A DNA stretch of 64,000 bases, from positions 1-64,000 of the forward strand of contig CATJVQ010000033.1 of the NCBI GenBank assembly GCA_949743955.1, in the 5' to 3' direction. Below are positions 37,433 to 47,806 of this stretch, one piece after another. The notes beneath the pieces were generated by a model. It had not been told where the DNA came from. It did no database searches and was given only the letters and a program-made list of their open reading frames with translations. Origin of the DNA: an uncultured Oscillospiraceae bacterium. Lineage in GTDB: Bacteria > Bacillota > Clostridia > Oscillospirales > Ruminococcaceae. The position numbers and the translations under genes are program-made. Position 1 is the stretch's first letter. Each line of letters opens with the position of its first letter.

Positions 37433-38572
37433 GTGAAAAAGCCGAAAAAGGATTTCTGGGGGCTTCTCGGCGGGATGAGCTTCCTCTCGTCGCTGATGGC
37501 CATCGCGGTGGGGTTGCTTGTCGGGTTCATTATCCTGCTCATCAGTAATCCGCAGCAGGCGCTGCTGGGCTTTAAGGCGATTCTGCTCGGCGGCGTGAGC
37601 GACATGAAGAATGTCGGGCAGGTGCTCTACAACGCCACCCCCATCATCATGACGGGCCTGTCCGTCGGGTTCGCGAACAAGACGGGGCTCTTTAACATCG
37701 GCGGCCCGGGGCAGTTCATTGTCGGCGCGTATGCAGCCATTTACGTGGGTGTCAACTGGACATTCCTGCCCGGCGCGCTGCACTGGATGGCCGCGCTCCT
37801 CGCCGCGCTCCTCGCCGGGGCGCTGTGGGGGCTCCTGCCGGGGCTTCTCAAAGCGTACCGGAATGTGAACGAGGTCATCTCCTGCATCATGATGAACTAT
37901 ATCGGGATGTATCTAGTCAACCTCCTCGTTCGCTCAACGGTATATAACCAGCTCAAGAACGAGTCGAAGGCGGTCGCCGCGAGCGCGACCCTGCCGAAGA
38001 TGGGGCTTGATAAAATTTTCGTGGCTGGGGCGAGCGCGTCGAGCGTGAACTCGAGCATCTTCATCGCCATTCTCGCGGGGATTGTGGTGTATGTCATCGT
38101 CAGCAAGACACGCTTCGGGTATGAGCTCAAGGCCTGCGGCTTCAACAGCGACGCGAGCCGTTATGCCGGCATCAACGAGAAGCGCGGGGTCGTGGCGTCG
38201 ATGATGATTGCCGGGGCCCTCTCCGGGCTCGGCGGGGCGCTTTTGTACCTCGGCGGCGCGGGGAAGTACATCTCCGTCGTGGATACGCTTGCGGCCGAGG
38301 GCTTCAACGGCATCCCGGTGGCGCTGCTGGGGCTCAACCACCCCATCGGCATCATCTTTGCGGGAATTTTTATCGCGTATCTCACCGTGGGCGGCTTCAA
38401 TATGCAGCTCTATGATTTTGTTCCGCAGGTCATTGAAATCATCACGGCGGTCATCATCTATTTCAGCGCCTTTTCGCTCCTGCTGCGCGGATTCCTCCAG
38501 CAGCGCCGCCTGCGCCGTGAGGAGGCCGCGCTGACAGCCGCGTCCGCCGGGGGAAAGGAGGAGGAAGCGTGA
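37433..38572 (+). CDS. ABC transporter permease (BMP/nucleoside system)
   Basis: TGLSVGFANKTGLFNIGGPGQFIVGA; operon position. Confidence 0.93.
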   Translation: MKKPKKDFWGLLGGMSFLSSLMAIAVGLLVGFIILLISNPQQALLGFKAILLGGVSDMKNVGQVLYNATPIIMTGLSVGFANKTGLFNIGGPGQFIVGAYAAIYVGVNWTFLPGALHWMAALLAALLAGALWGLLPGLLKAYRNVNEVISCIMMNYIGMYLVNLLVRSTVYNQLKNESKAVAASATLPKMGLDKIFVAGASASSVNSSIFIAILAGIVVYVIVSKTRFGYELKACGFNSDASRYAGINEKRGVVASMMIAGALSGLGGALLYLGGAGKYISVVDTLAAEGFNGIPVALLGLNHPIGIIFAGIFIAYLTVGGFNMQLYDFVPQVIEIITAVIIYFSAFSLLLRGFLQQRRLRREEAALTAASAGGKEEEA

Positions 38573-39528
38573 ACACCTTATATTTTCTCGTCCAGCAGAC
38601 GATGTTCTTTTCCATCCCGCTGCTCATTGTGGCGCTCGGCGGCATGTTCAGTGAGCGCAGCGGCGTGGTGAATATTGCGCTTGAGGGCATTATGATTTTC
38701 GGCGGGTTTTCCGGAGTCCTCTTTATCAATGTGGCGCAGAATGTCTGGGGGATGCACGGGCAGGGTATCCTGCTCCTCGCCCTCCTCGCCGCTGCCGCGA
38801 CGGGGGTGATCGTCTCGCTTGCGCACGCGTATGCGGCTATTAATATGAAGGCGGATCAGGTCATCAGTGGCACGGCCATCAACATGCTCGCCCCCGCCTT
38901 TGCCATCTATGTGGCGAGGGAAATCCGCACCGTGCAGCAGATTCCGTTCACGAATGAGTTCCGCATCGAGTCCGTGCCCGTGCTCGGGAAGATTCCGGTG
39001 CTCGGAGGGCTCCTGTTCCAGAATACGTACATCACCACCTACCTCGGGTTCCTGATCTTGGCGGCGGCGTGGGTTGTCCTTTACCAGACAAAGTTCGGGC
39101 TCCGGCTGCGCGCATGCGGCGAGCATCCGCAGGCGGCCGACTCGGTGGGCGTGAACGTCTACCGCATGCGGTATGCCGGGGTGATGCTTTCCGGCGCGCT
39201 CGGGGGAATCGGGGGGCTGGTGTTCGTCATCCCCACGTCGACAGAGTTTAACGCCTCTGTCGCCGGATACGGCTTCCTCGCGCTGGCCGTGCTCATCTTC
39301 GGCCAGTGGAAGCCCTGGCGTATCCTCTTCGCCGCGTTCTTCTTTGGGCTGATGAAGACCATCGCCTCGGCCTATTCGGGCATCCCGCTCCTGGCGGGGC
39401 TGGGTATCCCGAGCAATATCTATAAGATGGTGCCTTATGTCGTCACGCTCGTCGTGCTGGCGTTCACGTCCAAAAATTCGCAGGCCCCGAGGGCTTCGGG
39501 GGTGCCGTATGATAAAGGGAGCCGGTGA
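38569..39528 (+). CDS. ABC transporter permease (BMP/nucleoside system)
   Basis: MFSERSGVVNIALEGIMIFGG. Confidence 0.93.
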   Translation: MNTLYFLVQQTMFFSIPLLIVALGGMFSERSGVVNIALEGIMIFGGFSGVLFINVAQNVWGMHGQGILLLALLAAAATGVIVSLAHAYAAINMKADQVISGTAINMLAPAFAIYVAREIRTVQQIPFTNEFRIESVPVLGKIPVLGGLLFQNTYITTYLGFLILAAAWVVLYQTKFGLRLRACGEHPQAADSVGVNVYRMRYAGVMLSGALGGIGGLVFVIPTSTEFNASVAGYGFLALAVLIFGQWKPWRILFAAFFFGLMKTIASAYSGIPLLAGLGIPSNIYKMVPYVVTLVVLAFTSKNSQAPRASGVPYDKGSR

Positions 39529-39533
39529 TCTGT

Positions 39534-40853
39534 ATGCGGATGTATGACATCATTTTAAAAAAACGCCGCGGGCAGGCCCTCTCCGATGAGGAGATCCGCG
39601 CTGTCGTCAGCGGCTATACGGCCGGGGAGATCCCGGACGAGCAGGTGTCCGCCCTCCTGATGGCCGTCTGCTTTCAGGGGATGGACGAGCGGGAGACCGC
39701 GTCCCTCACCGAGGCGATGCTCCACTCCGGGGACGCGGCGGATCTCTCGGCCATCCCGGGGGTGAAGGCGGACAAGCACTCGACCGGCGGTGTCGGGGAT
39801 AAGACGAGCCTCATCGTCGCCCCGCTGGTGGCGGCGTGCGGGGTGAAGGTGGCGAAGATGTCCGGGCGCGGGCTGGGGCACACCGGCGGCACGCTCGATA
39901 AGCTCGAGTCGATTCCCGGCCTGTCGGTGAACATCTCGCGCGAGCGGTTCTTTGAGATCGTGCGCGACGAGGGCTTAGCCATCATCGGGCAGACGGGGAA
40001 CATCGCCCCCGCCGACAAGAAGCTCTATGCCTTACGCGACGTGACCGCCACGGTGGACAGTGTGCCGCTCATCGCGTCGTCGATCATGTCCAAGAAACTC
40101 GCCGCGGGCAGCGACGTCATCGTGCTCGACGTCAAAACCGGGTCGGGAGCGTTCATGCAGACACTGGAGGGGTCCATCGAGCTGGCGAAGGCGATGGTTT
40201 CCATCGGCGAGCGTCACGGGCGGCGGACAGCGGCGCTCGTGACGGATATGGATCGTCCGCTCGGGTGCGCTGTCGGGAATGCGCTCGAGGTAGACGAAGC
40301 TGTCCGGACACTGCGCGGCGAAGGGCCCGCGGATCTCACATCCCTCTCGCTGGAGTTGGCGGCGAACATGCTGCATCTGGCGGGGATGGACATCGGCGAG
40401 AGCCGCGAACGTGTGCGCCGGGCGCTCGAGGACGGTAGCGGCTTCTGGAAGCTGTGCCGCTTGGCGGCGGCGCAGGGCGGGGACACGCGTGTGCTGGAGG
40501 ACACCTCCCTTCTGCCGCGCGCACCGTTTACCGGAGAAGTGCGCGCTCCCCGGAGCGGGTGCCTCACGCACATGCAGACACAGGAAATCGGGGCCGTGTC
40601 GGCGCTGCTCGGCGCCGGACGCGCCCGCAAGGAGGATGCTGTCGACGCCGGGGCGGGGCTTGTCCTGCGGCATAAGACAGGGGAGTATGTCCGGGAAGGG
40701 GAGGTCATCGCAAAGCTGTATACGTCGAGGGAGGAGACGCTGGCTCCGGCGTCGGAGAGGCTCTTAGGCGCGCTCGAGTGGGGCGAAGCCGCTCCGGTGC
40801 TGCCGCCGCTCATTGCCGCACGCGTCACGCGGGGCGGTGTGGAACGGTACTGA
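39534..40853 (+). CDS. pdp: Pyrimidine-nucleoside phosphorylase
   Basis: MYDIILKKRRGQALSDEEIR; KHSTGGVGDKTSLIVAPLVAACGVKVAKMSGRGLGHTGGTLDKLES. Confidence 0.95.
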   Translation: MRMYDIILKKRRGQALSDEEIRAVVSGYTAGEIPDEQVSALLMAVCFQGMDERETASLTEAMLHSGDAADLSAIPGVKADKHSTGGVGDKTSLIVAPLVAACGVKVAKMSGRGLGHTGGTLDKLESIPGLSVNISRERFFEIVRDEGLAIIGQTGNIAPADKKLYALRDVTATVDSVPLIASSIMSKKLAAGSDVIVLDVKTGSGAFMQTLEGSIELAKAMVSIGERHGRRTAALVTDMDRPLGCAVGNALEVDEAVRTLRGEGPADLTSLSLELAANMLHLAGMDIGESRERVRRALEDGSGFWKLCRLAAAQGGDTRVLEDTSLLPRAPFTGEVRAPRSGCLTHMQTQEIGAVSALLGAGRARKEDAVDAGAGLVLRHKTGEYVREGEVIAKLYTSREETLAPASERLLGALEWGEAAPVLPPLIAARVTRGGVERY

Positions 40854-40868
40854 TTCACAAAAAAGTGA

Positions 40869-40899
40869 GGGGACAGGTCGCCTGACCTGTCCCCCTTTT
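40869..40899 (+). terminator. Intrinsic terminator of the nucleoside operon
   Basis: GGGGACAGGTC-GCCT-GACCTGTCCCC-CTTTT. Confidence 0.9.
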
Positions 40900-40938
40900 C
40901 GACATTTTGTATTATTCCGATCGAAAAATACGAATTGT

Positions 40939-41838
40939 TCATCTTCTTTTCACACCGCGCACGACAGCGGCGACCGAACGCGGCCCGGCATTGGTGGAGA
41001 CAGCGGGGCCCAGGTGGTAAATGCCGCGCGGCGGATAGCCGATCTGTTTGGTCAGAGCGGCGGCGAGCTCCTCGGCGGGGGTGTCGAGCATGCCCTGCAT
41101 AACATAGTACTCCCCGCCCGGGACGAGCGCCTTAGCCGCACGCTCGCACACGCGCGGGACAACGTTCTTATCTCCGCGTACCTTATCAATGACATTGTTC
41201 CCGCCGTCCACCATGTGAATAACGGGGCGCAGGCCGAGCATCTCCCCGACGAAGGCAGCAGTGGAGTTGATGCGCCCGCTGCGCCGGGCGAAGTCGAGGG
41301 AATAGCAGGCGAGGAAAATTTCTGTGGAATCAATCCATTCCCGGATGTAGTCCAGGATCTCCTCGATTGGATCTCCGCCCGCCGCCCGCATGGCCCCCTC
41401 CGCGAGCGCGTGACCGTAGCCGAAGGAGTAGCTCTTTGAATCGAAAATGTGCACATGTGTCCGCGCCGCGAGGGAGGGGTATTTCTCCACAAACTGCTGC
41501 TTAGCCATGAGCGCGGACTCATAGGTGCCCGAGCCGGTGGAACTGATGGTGATATGGACGATATCCGTCATCCACTCCTCGGCCGCCGCGCGGTAGCGGG
41601 AAAGGAACTCCTCCGTTCTGATGCGGGAGGTGACGGGGATTTCTTTCGCCTGTAGAAGCACACGGTAGAATTCCTCCGGCGTGAACGCATTGTCAAGATA
41701 ATCCTTGCCGTCCACAAGCACGGGGAAAGGCAGAATCTCAATTCCCAGCTCTTCTGCCATGTCAGGTGGGATGTCGCAGGCAGTGTCCGTAATCCATTTG
41801 ATTTTCTGTTTATTCATCAGGTTGCTCCTTCCAGTCAT
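40939..41838 (-). CDS. DegV family fatty-acid-binding protein
   Basis: KIKWITDTACDIPPDMAEELGIEILPFPVLVDGKDYLD. Confidence 0.92.
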   Translation of the reverse strand: MTGRSNLMNKQKIKWITDTACDIPPDMAEELGIEILPFPVLVDGKDYLDNAFTPEEFYRVLLQAKEIPVTSRIRTEEFLSRYRAAAEEWMTDIVHITISSTGSGTYESALMAKQQFVEKYPSLAARTHVHIFDSKSYSFGYGHALAEGAMRAAGGDPIEEILDYIREWIDSTEIFLACYSLDFARRSGRINSTAAFVGEMLGLRPVIHMVDGGNNVIDKVRGDKNVVPRVCERAAKALVPGGEYYVMQGMLDTPAEELAAALTKQIGYPPRGIYHLGPAVSTNAGPRSVAAVVRGVKRR

Positions 41839-42322
41839 ATTGGGTCAGCTTCCCCTCGTTTTGCAGCGCGGGGAAATTCCACTGGCGCAGCGCCTCGTAA
41901 CAGGCGATAGCCACGCTGTTCGAGAGGTTTAAGCTGCGCAGCCCCGGCTGCATCGGGATACGCAGGCATTCGTCCGGGTGGCGGATGAGCAGATCCTCCG
42001 GCAGTCCTTTGTCCTCCCGGCCGAACAGGAGCCATGCCCCGTCCGGGTAAGAGGCCTCGCTGTATATGCGCCGGCCCTTCGTTGTGAAGAAAAAGAAGGG
42101 GCCCGCCGCCCGGGTAAAAAAATCCTTCAGCGAGGGGTATGCCGTCACATCCAGATAGGGCCAGTAGTCCAGCCCCGCGCGCTTTAAGCGCCGGTCGTCG
42201 AGAACGAAACCCATCGGCCCCACCAGATGCAGGCGGGCCCCCGTCGCCGCGCAGGTGCGTGCGACATTGCCCGTGTTCTGCGGGATGCGCGGCTCCACCA
42301 GCACAAGATTCAGAGTCGGCAA
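41810..42322 (-). CDS. trmL: tRNA (cytidine(34)-2'-O)-methyltransferase
   Basis: NLVLVEPRIPQNTGNVARTCAATGARLHLVGPMGF; LNLSNSVAIACYEALRQ. Confidence 0.94.
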   Translation of the reverse strand: MPTLNLVLVEPRIPQNTGNVARTCAATGARLHLVGPMGFVLDDRRLKRAGLDYWPYLDVTAYPSLKDFFTRAAGPFFFFTTKGRRIYSEASYPDGAWLLFGREDKGLPEDLLIRHPDECLRIPMQPGLRSLNLSNSVAIACYEALRQWNFPALQNEGKLTQYDWKEQPDE

Positions 42323-42534
42323 GCGGCTTTCAGCTCCTCATCATACCGTATTCAAAACCACATAAATGAAACAAGCGTTACATTTTATTTCTATATACTC
42401 TATCACCACCTGGACAGTTCGTCAAGGCGCGGGAGCAATTTTGTCCGCTTATTTTTTATTTTGCAGGATTTGCTCTCTAATTATGAAAAACGGGGTTGAA
42501 AACGTGGTTTGTCGACTTTTTCACATGAATAGAT

Positions 42535-42563
42535 TGACAAAAAATCATGCAGGAGGTATAATC
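42535..42563 (+). promoter_or_regulatory. Perfect-consensus promoter of the opp operon (TTGACA-17-TATAAT)
   Basis: -35 42535-42540, -10 42558-42563. Confidence 0.9.
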
Positions 42564-42922
42564 GTACCATGACAACCGCTTCGGCAGTGTGTTTTGCATG
42601 TCCGTGAGCGTTTCTTTATGCTTTTAAGGTGTAAAAATACCAAGAATTTCTTTGATGATACTACCTAAAAGAAAAATGAAAAACGAAGTGTATTTAGGAA
42701 ATTTGCCTCATGCCTTTTGCGAAAATGGATATCGGTGGGAATTGTTTTTAAGAATTTTTAAAAATAATGAATAAAGCGGATTCCATTCCTGCGTGGGCGG
42801 ATAAAAGGAAAAAATCGGACGGCGTCGGATACCTTATTTATCCCGGCGTGCCGGTTTTTCATACATTTTTCCGGGAATACTGTATTTCCGGAGACCACCA
42901 TTCAAGGAGGGACTTTTACAGC

Positions 42923-44728
42923 ATGAGAAAGAAAAGATTTTTAGCTCTTGTGACCGCTCTCGCTCTCGCGGCCGGTATGGCGGCGTGCGGCGGAAATGGC
43001 GGCAACACCAGCAGCGCAGGGAACGATGCTCCCGCCGCTCCGGCAGCGGACAGCTCTTCCGCGGCGGACGCCGGCAGCGACGCTCCTGCGGCGGACAATC
43101 CGGCCACCCCGGCGGGCGGCGCCGGCATCTATCCCGGTACGCCCGACCCTGACACGATCGTGATCGACAACGCCCAGGAGCCGCCCGATCTCGTCCCGTT
43201 CACCACCACGACAACCGGTTCCGGCAACGTCCTGCGTGAGACGCTCTTCGGCCTTGTCGAGCTCGACGAGGGCGATATGCCCGTTCCCGCTGTCGCGGAG
43301 AGCTGGGAGTCTGCCGCCAACGCCGAAGGCGTGGAGAACATGGTCTGGACGTTCCATCTGCGCAATGACTTCAAGTGGACTGTCACCGGCGCGGAGTACG
43401 CGGACCTCAACGGCACCCCTGTTACCGCTCATGACTTTATCTATGCCTGGACCAAGGCGCTGACCCCGTCCGTAGGCGCGCAGTACAACTATATGTGCTA
43501 CATCTTCAAGAACGGCGAGAAATTCTTCAACGGCGAGTGCGGCATTGAAGAGGTCGGCTTCAAGGCGGTCGACGACTACACCATCGAGATCGAGCTCGAG
43601 AACCCGCTGAGCTACCTTCTCAGCCAGCTCACGTTCTATACCTTCAAGCCCGTCAACCAGAAGATCTACGAGACCATCGGCGAGGACAAGTACAACCGTG
43701 AGGCGGCCTCCTTCGCGGCCAACGGCCCGTACAAGATGACCGAGTGGGTTCATGAGGATCACATTCTCCTCGAGGCGAATGAGAATTATCCGGACGTTGC
43801 CAACGTCAAAGTTCCGAAGGTCAAGATCGTCTCCATCGCGGACAGCAACACCAAGCTCAACGGCTTCCGTGCGGGCGAGATCGATATGATCGGCCTCAAC
43901 GCCGAGCAGGTTGCCATGCTTGAGGCGGAGGGCCAGCCCATCCAGCACTATAATGACGGTTCCACTTGGTATATGCAGTACAACACCACCCGCCAGGGTC
44001 TTGGCAGCCCGAAGATCCGCAAGGCGCTGACCATGGCCATCAACCGTGAGAGCTTCATCAAGGACGTTATCAAGAATAACTCCACAGTGGCCGATTACTT
44101 TACCAGCAGCGCCATCAATGGTGTCGACGGCCCGTTTGTCGACGTGCTTAAGGCTGAGGGCATCACGTTTGAGTATGATCCCGAGGCCGCGAAGGCACTC
44201 TTCGAGGAAGGCCTTGCGGAAGCTGGCCTCGCCTCGGTCGAGGAGTTCAACGCTTTGGGTTATTCCATCACGACCGACACCGGCGACACCGCCCTGCGCG
44301 ATTGCCAGTTCTATCAGGAGCAGTGGAAGACGAACCTTGGCGTTGAGGTGGGCATCAACCAGATGACGTATCAGGCTCGTGTCGAGGCGACACATCAGGG
44401 CGAGTACGATATCTCTCTCTTCGGCTGGGGCCCGGATTACAACGACCCGATGACCTTCCTTGACCTGTGGGTCACGGGCGGCGGCAACAATGATTCCCGC
44501 TACTCCAACTCCGAGTACGACGAGCTTATCGCAAAGGCACGTGCCGAGGCTGATCCGAAGGTGCGTGAGGGCTACTTTGTCGAGTGCGAGCGCATTCTCA
44601 ACCGGGATATGCCCTGCGGCCCGATCTACAACCGTTATAGAGATTATGTCGTCAGCGACAAGACCTCCGGGCTCTGGCGCACCACGTTCCAGGACTTCAA
44701 CCTCAACCATATGGAGATCCTGGGTTAA
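42923..44728 (+). CDS. oppA: Oligopeptide ABC transporter substrate-binding lipoprotein
   Basis: Lipobox AAGMAACGG; SBP family 5; SD aaggagg; start trimmed from ORF at 42767. Confidence 0.93.
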   Translation: MRKKRFLALVTALALAAGMAACGGNGGNTSSAGNDAPAAPAADSSSAADAGSDAPAADNPATPAGGAGIYPGTPDPDTIVIDNAQEPPDLVPFTTTTTGSGNVLRETLFGLVELDEGDMPVPAVAESWESAANAEGVENMVWTFHLRNDFKWTVTGAEYADLNGTPVTAHDFIYAWTKALTPSVGAQYNYMCYIFKNGEKFFNGECGIEEVGFKAVDDYTIEIELENPLSYLLSQLTFYTFKPVNQKIYETIGEDKYNREAASFAANGPYKMTEWVHEDHILLEANENYPDVANVKVPKVKIVSIADSNTKLNGFRAGEIDMIGLNAEQVAMLEAEGQPIQHYNDGSTWYMQYNTTRQGLGSPKIRKALTMAINRESFIKDVIKNNSTVADYFTSSAINGVDGPFVDVLKAEGITFEYDPEAAKALFEEGLAEAGLASVEEFNALGYSITTDTGDTALRDCQFYQEQWKTNLGVEVGINQMTYQARVEATHQGEYDISLFGWGPDYNDPMTFLDLWVTGGGNNDSRYSNSEYDELIAKARAEADPKVREGYFVECERILNRDMPCGPIYNRYRDYVVSDKTSGLWRTTFQDFNLNHMEILG

Positions 44729-44759
44729 GGGATAACCCCTTAAGTTTTACCTGAGTACC

Positions 44760-44843
44760 AAAAGCGCCGGCCACCCCCCGAAGACGGGGGGCGGCCCGCT
44801 TTTGATTGCCGGCAGATGTGTACGCCGCCGGCAATCAAAAGCG
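44760..44843. repeat. Two mutually exclusive hairpins in the oppA-oppB intergenic region
   Basis: AAAAGCGC...GCTTTT (44760-44803) versus CGCTTTTGATTGCCGGC (44797-44813)/GCCGGCAATCAAAAGCG (44827-44843). Confidence 0.85.
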
Positions 44844-44894
44844 GCGTGCGCTGTCCTCGTATGGAAATCAATCAGGAAGGGAGCTGCCGAATAC

Positions 44895-45839
44895 GTGTGG
44901 AAGTATATTCTTAAGCGGATTTTTTATTCCATTTTAACCATCTTCTTCCTCATCATGCTCACGTTCTTCATGATGCAGCTGCTCCCCGGCGACCCGTTTG
45001 TCGGCGACAAGGCGGTGGATCCGGTCGTCCTCGAGGAGCTGCATGCCAAGTATGGGCTCGATAAGCCTGTGCCCGAACAGTTCGTGCGGTATGTGCTTAA
45101 TGTCTGTAAGGGAGATCTGGGCATTGATTTGAAGACCAAGCGCCCCATTACACAGACCATTGCGGAGAGTTTTCCCATCTCGTTTGAATTGGGTATCCGC
45201 TCTCTCATTTTCGCTTCTATCATGGGCTTCTTCCTCGGCGTGCTCGCGGCTGTCAAGCGCGGCACCAAGTGGGATACGGGCGCTATGCTGATAGCGCTTA
45301 TCGGTATCTCGGTGCCGTCGTTCATCATGGGGGCGATTTTGCAGTATTTCCTGGGCTTTAAGCTCTTTCAGTGGACGGGGGTGCGCGTCTTCCCCATCCT
45401 CGGCTGGAACACGGAGATGAGCAAGCTCCTGCCGGCGTTTGCGCTCTCGTTCGGATCAATGGCGTCCATCAGCCGCCTGATGCGGACAAGCATGCTCGAT
45501 GTCATGTCCAGTGACTACATTAAAACCGCTAAGGCCAAGGGCCTCTCGAGAATGCAAATCATCTGGCGGCATGGTGTGCGCAACGCGGTGCTGCCGGTCG
45601 TCACGTTCCTTGGACCGCAGGCGGCGGCGCTCCTTACCGGCGCGTTTGTGGTGGAAAATATCTTCAATATCCCGGGGCTCGGGAAGTTCTTCGTTATCGG
45701 TGTGCAGAACAACAACTACACCATGATCACCGGCACGACGCTTTTTTACGGCGCGTTCCTCGTGGTGGCGAACCTGATTGTGGATCTGCTCTACGGCGTG
45801 ATTGATCCGCGTGTCAAGCTCGCAGGCGGAAAGGAGTGA
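44895..45839 (+). CDS. oppB: Oligopeptide ABC transporter permease
   Basis: KYILKRIFYSILTIFFLIMLTFFMMQLLPGDPF; GTG start with SD. Confidence 0.93.
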   Translation: MWKYILKRIFYSILTIFFLIMLTFFMMQLLPGDPFVGDKAVDPVVLEELHAKYGLDKPVPEQFVRYVLNVCKGDLGIDLKTKRPITQTIAESFPISFELGIRSLIFASIMGFFLGVLAAVKRGTKWDTGAMLIALIGISVPSFIMGAILQYFLGFKLFQWTGVRVFPILGWNTEMSKLLPAFALSFGSMASISRLMRTSMLDVMSSDYIKTAKAKGLSRMQIIWRHGVRNAVLPVVTFLGPQAAALLTGAFVVENIFNIPGLGKFFVIGVQNNNYTMITGTTLFYGAFLVVANLIVDLLYGVIDPRVKLAGGKE

Positions 45840-46798
45840 AGGCAGTGGCAGAGGAAAAGGTCTATACCCCTACCCGGGACGACTTCACTCCCGTCGCGGC
45901 GGACAGCAGCACCCGGGAGGCGATTGCGCGCCCGTCCATCAGCTTCTGGAAGGACGCGATGACCCGGCTCTGGAATAACCGGACGGCGATTGTCTGTGTC
46001 ATTATCCTGGGCCTTATTGTTCTAGGCGCTCTTGTCATCCCGCTTGTCAGCCCGTATACGACATCCGAGCAGCACGTGGCGCACTCGAACGCGAGCTTCA
46101 TGTTCCGCGATTCTGCCGACGGACATCTCCACATCTTCGGCACCGATAATCTTGGCCGCGACATGTTTGTCCGCGTGTGGGATGGGGCGCGCGTATCCCT
46201 TTTCATCGCGGTGCTCGCGGTGGCGATTAACCTCGTTATCGGGCTGCTGTACGGCGGCATCTCCGGCTACTTCGGCGGCGGCGTGGACACGGTGATGATG
46301 CGTATTGTGGAAATTGTCAACGGCATCCCGTATCTGATCATCGTTATTATCCTGATGATGGTGCTCCCGAGAGGGCTCATCTCCATTGTCGTGGCATACG
46401 GCATTGTGGGCTGGACGGGGATGGCCCGGCTTGTCCGCGGGCAGATCGTGAGCCTCAAGGAGCAGGAATTCATTGTCGCGGCGGAGGCGATGGGGGCGCG
46501 CAGCGGGCGTATCATCCTGCGTCACCTGCTGCCGAATACGCTCTCGGTCATCATTGTCAATATCACGCTCGCGATCCCGAACGTCATTTTCTCCGAGTCG
46601 TTTTTGTCGTTCGTGGGCATCGGGCTGCCGCCTCCGCAGCCGTCGTGGGGTGTGCTGGCCAGCGAGGGGCAGAAGGTATTCCAGATGTATCCGCTTCAGC
46701 TCATCGTGCCGAGCGTGTTCATTTGCCTGACCATGCTCAGTTTCAACCTGCTGGGCGACGCTATGCGCGACGCCTTTGACCCCAAACTGAGGAGGTAG
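45836..46798 (+). CDS. oppC: Oligopeptide ABC transporter permease
   Basis: FGTDNLGRDMFVRVWDGARVSLFIAVLAV. Confidence 0.93.
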   Translation: MKAVAEEKVYTPTRDDFTPVAADSSTREAIARPSISFWKDAMTRLWNNRTAIVCVIILGLIVLGALVIPLVSPYTTSEQHVAHSNASFMFRDSADGHLHIFGTDNLGRDMFVRVWDGARVSLFIAVLAVAINLVIGLLYGGISGYFGGGVDTVMMRIVEIVNGIPYLIIVIILMMVLPRGLISIVVAYGIVGWTGMARLVRGQIVSLKEQEFIVAAEAMGARSGRIILRHLLPNTLSVIIVNITLAIPNVIFSESFLSFVGIGLPPPQPSWGVLASEGQKVFQMYPLQLIVPSVFICLTMLSFNLLGDAMRDAFDPKLRR

Positions 46799-46804
46799 TG
46801 CGCT

Positions 46805-47803
46805 GTGGCAGATGTACTGAATATTGAAAACCTGCATGTCTCGTTTGATACGTATGCGGGTGAGGTCCACGCCGTGCGCGGCGTCGATCTGCATATCGCA
46901 TCCGGAGAGGTGCTCGCAGTCGTGGGCGAGAGCGGCTGTGGCAAATCGGTCACGGCGCAGACCATCATGAAGCTCAACCCGATGCCGCCTGCGCGCATCA
47001 AGGAAGGGAGCATCACACTCGACGGCATCGACATCGTGGATGCCGGCGAAAAGCAGATGGAGGACATCCGCGGCCGCCTTGTCAGCATGATTTTCCAGGA
47101 TCCGATGACCTGCCTGAACCCGACAATGAAGGTCGGCAAGCAGATCGTCGAGACCATTCAGAACCATCAGAAGCTCTCCCGGGAGGAGGCACATAAGGAA
47201 GCTATCCGGCTTTTGGAGATGGTGCAGATCCCCAATGCCGCCCAGCGTGCGGAGGAGTACCCGCACCAGTTTTCCGGCGGTATGCGCCAGCGCGCGATGA
47301 TCGCGATGGCGCTCTCCTGTAAGCCGAAGCTCCTCATTGCCGACGAACCCACCACCGCGCTCGACGTGACCATTCAGGCGCAGATCATGCAGCTCATGGC
47401 CACGCTCCGCAAGGAGACAGGCACGGCTATCATCCTGATTACGCATGATCTCGGCGTTGTGGCGAATCTGGCTGACCGGGTGGCGGTCATGTACGCGGGG
47501 CGTGTCATGGAGCAGGGCACGGTGCGTGATATCTTCTATCATCCCGCGCACCCGTATACACGGGCGCTTTTGCGGAGCCTCCCCACCATCGACACAGATC
47601 GCGGGGCGCAGCTGGTATCCATCCCGGGTACGCCGCCTGATCTGTACGCGCCGCCGGAGGGGTGCGAATTTGCCAGCCGCTGCTCGGAGTGCATGAAGCT
47701 GTGCCGGGCGAACCGTCCGCCGATGTACACAGCCGGAGAGGGGCATATCGCGTCTTGCTGGAAGCTGCACCCGGACTATCCCGGCGAAAAGGAGGGACGC
47801 TGA
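46805..47803 (+). CDS. oppD: Oligopeptide ABC transporter ATP-binding protein
   Basis: GESGCGKSVTAQTIM; SGGMRQRAMIAMAL; C-terminal oligopeptide domain. Confidence 0.94.
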   Translation: MADVLNIENLHVSFDTYAGEVHAVRGVDLHIASGEVLAVVGESGCGKSVTAQTIMKLNPMPPARIKEGSITLDGIDIVDAGEKQMEDIRGRLVSMIFQDPMTCLNPTMKVGKQIVETIQNHQKLSREEAHKEAIRLLEMVQIPNAAQRAEEYPHQFSGGMRQRAMIAMALSCKPKLLIADEPTTALDVTIQAQIMQLMATLRKETGTAIILITHDLGVVANLADRVAVMYAGRVMEQGTVRDIFYHPAHPYTRALLRSLPTIDTDRGAQLVSIPGTPPDLYAPPEGCEFASRCSECMKLCRANRPPMYTAGEGHIASCWKLHPDYPGEKEGR

Positions 47804-47806
47804 AGT

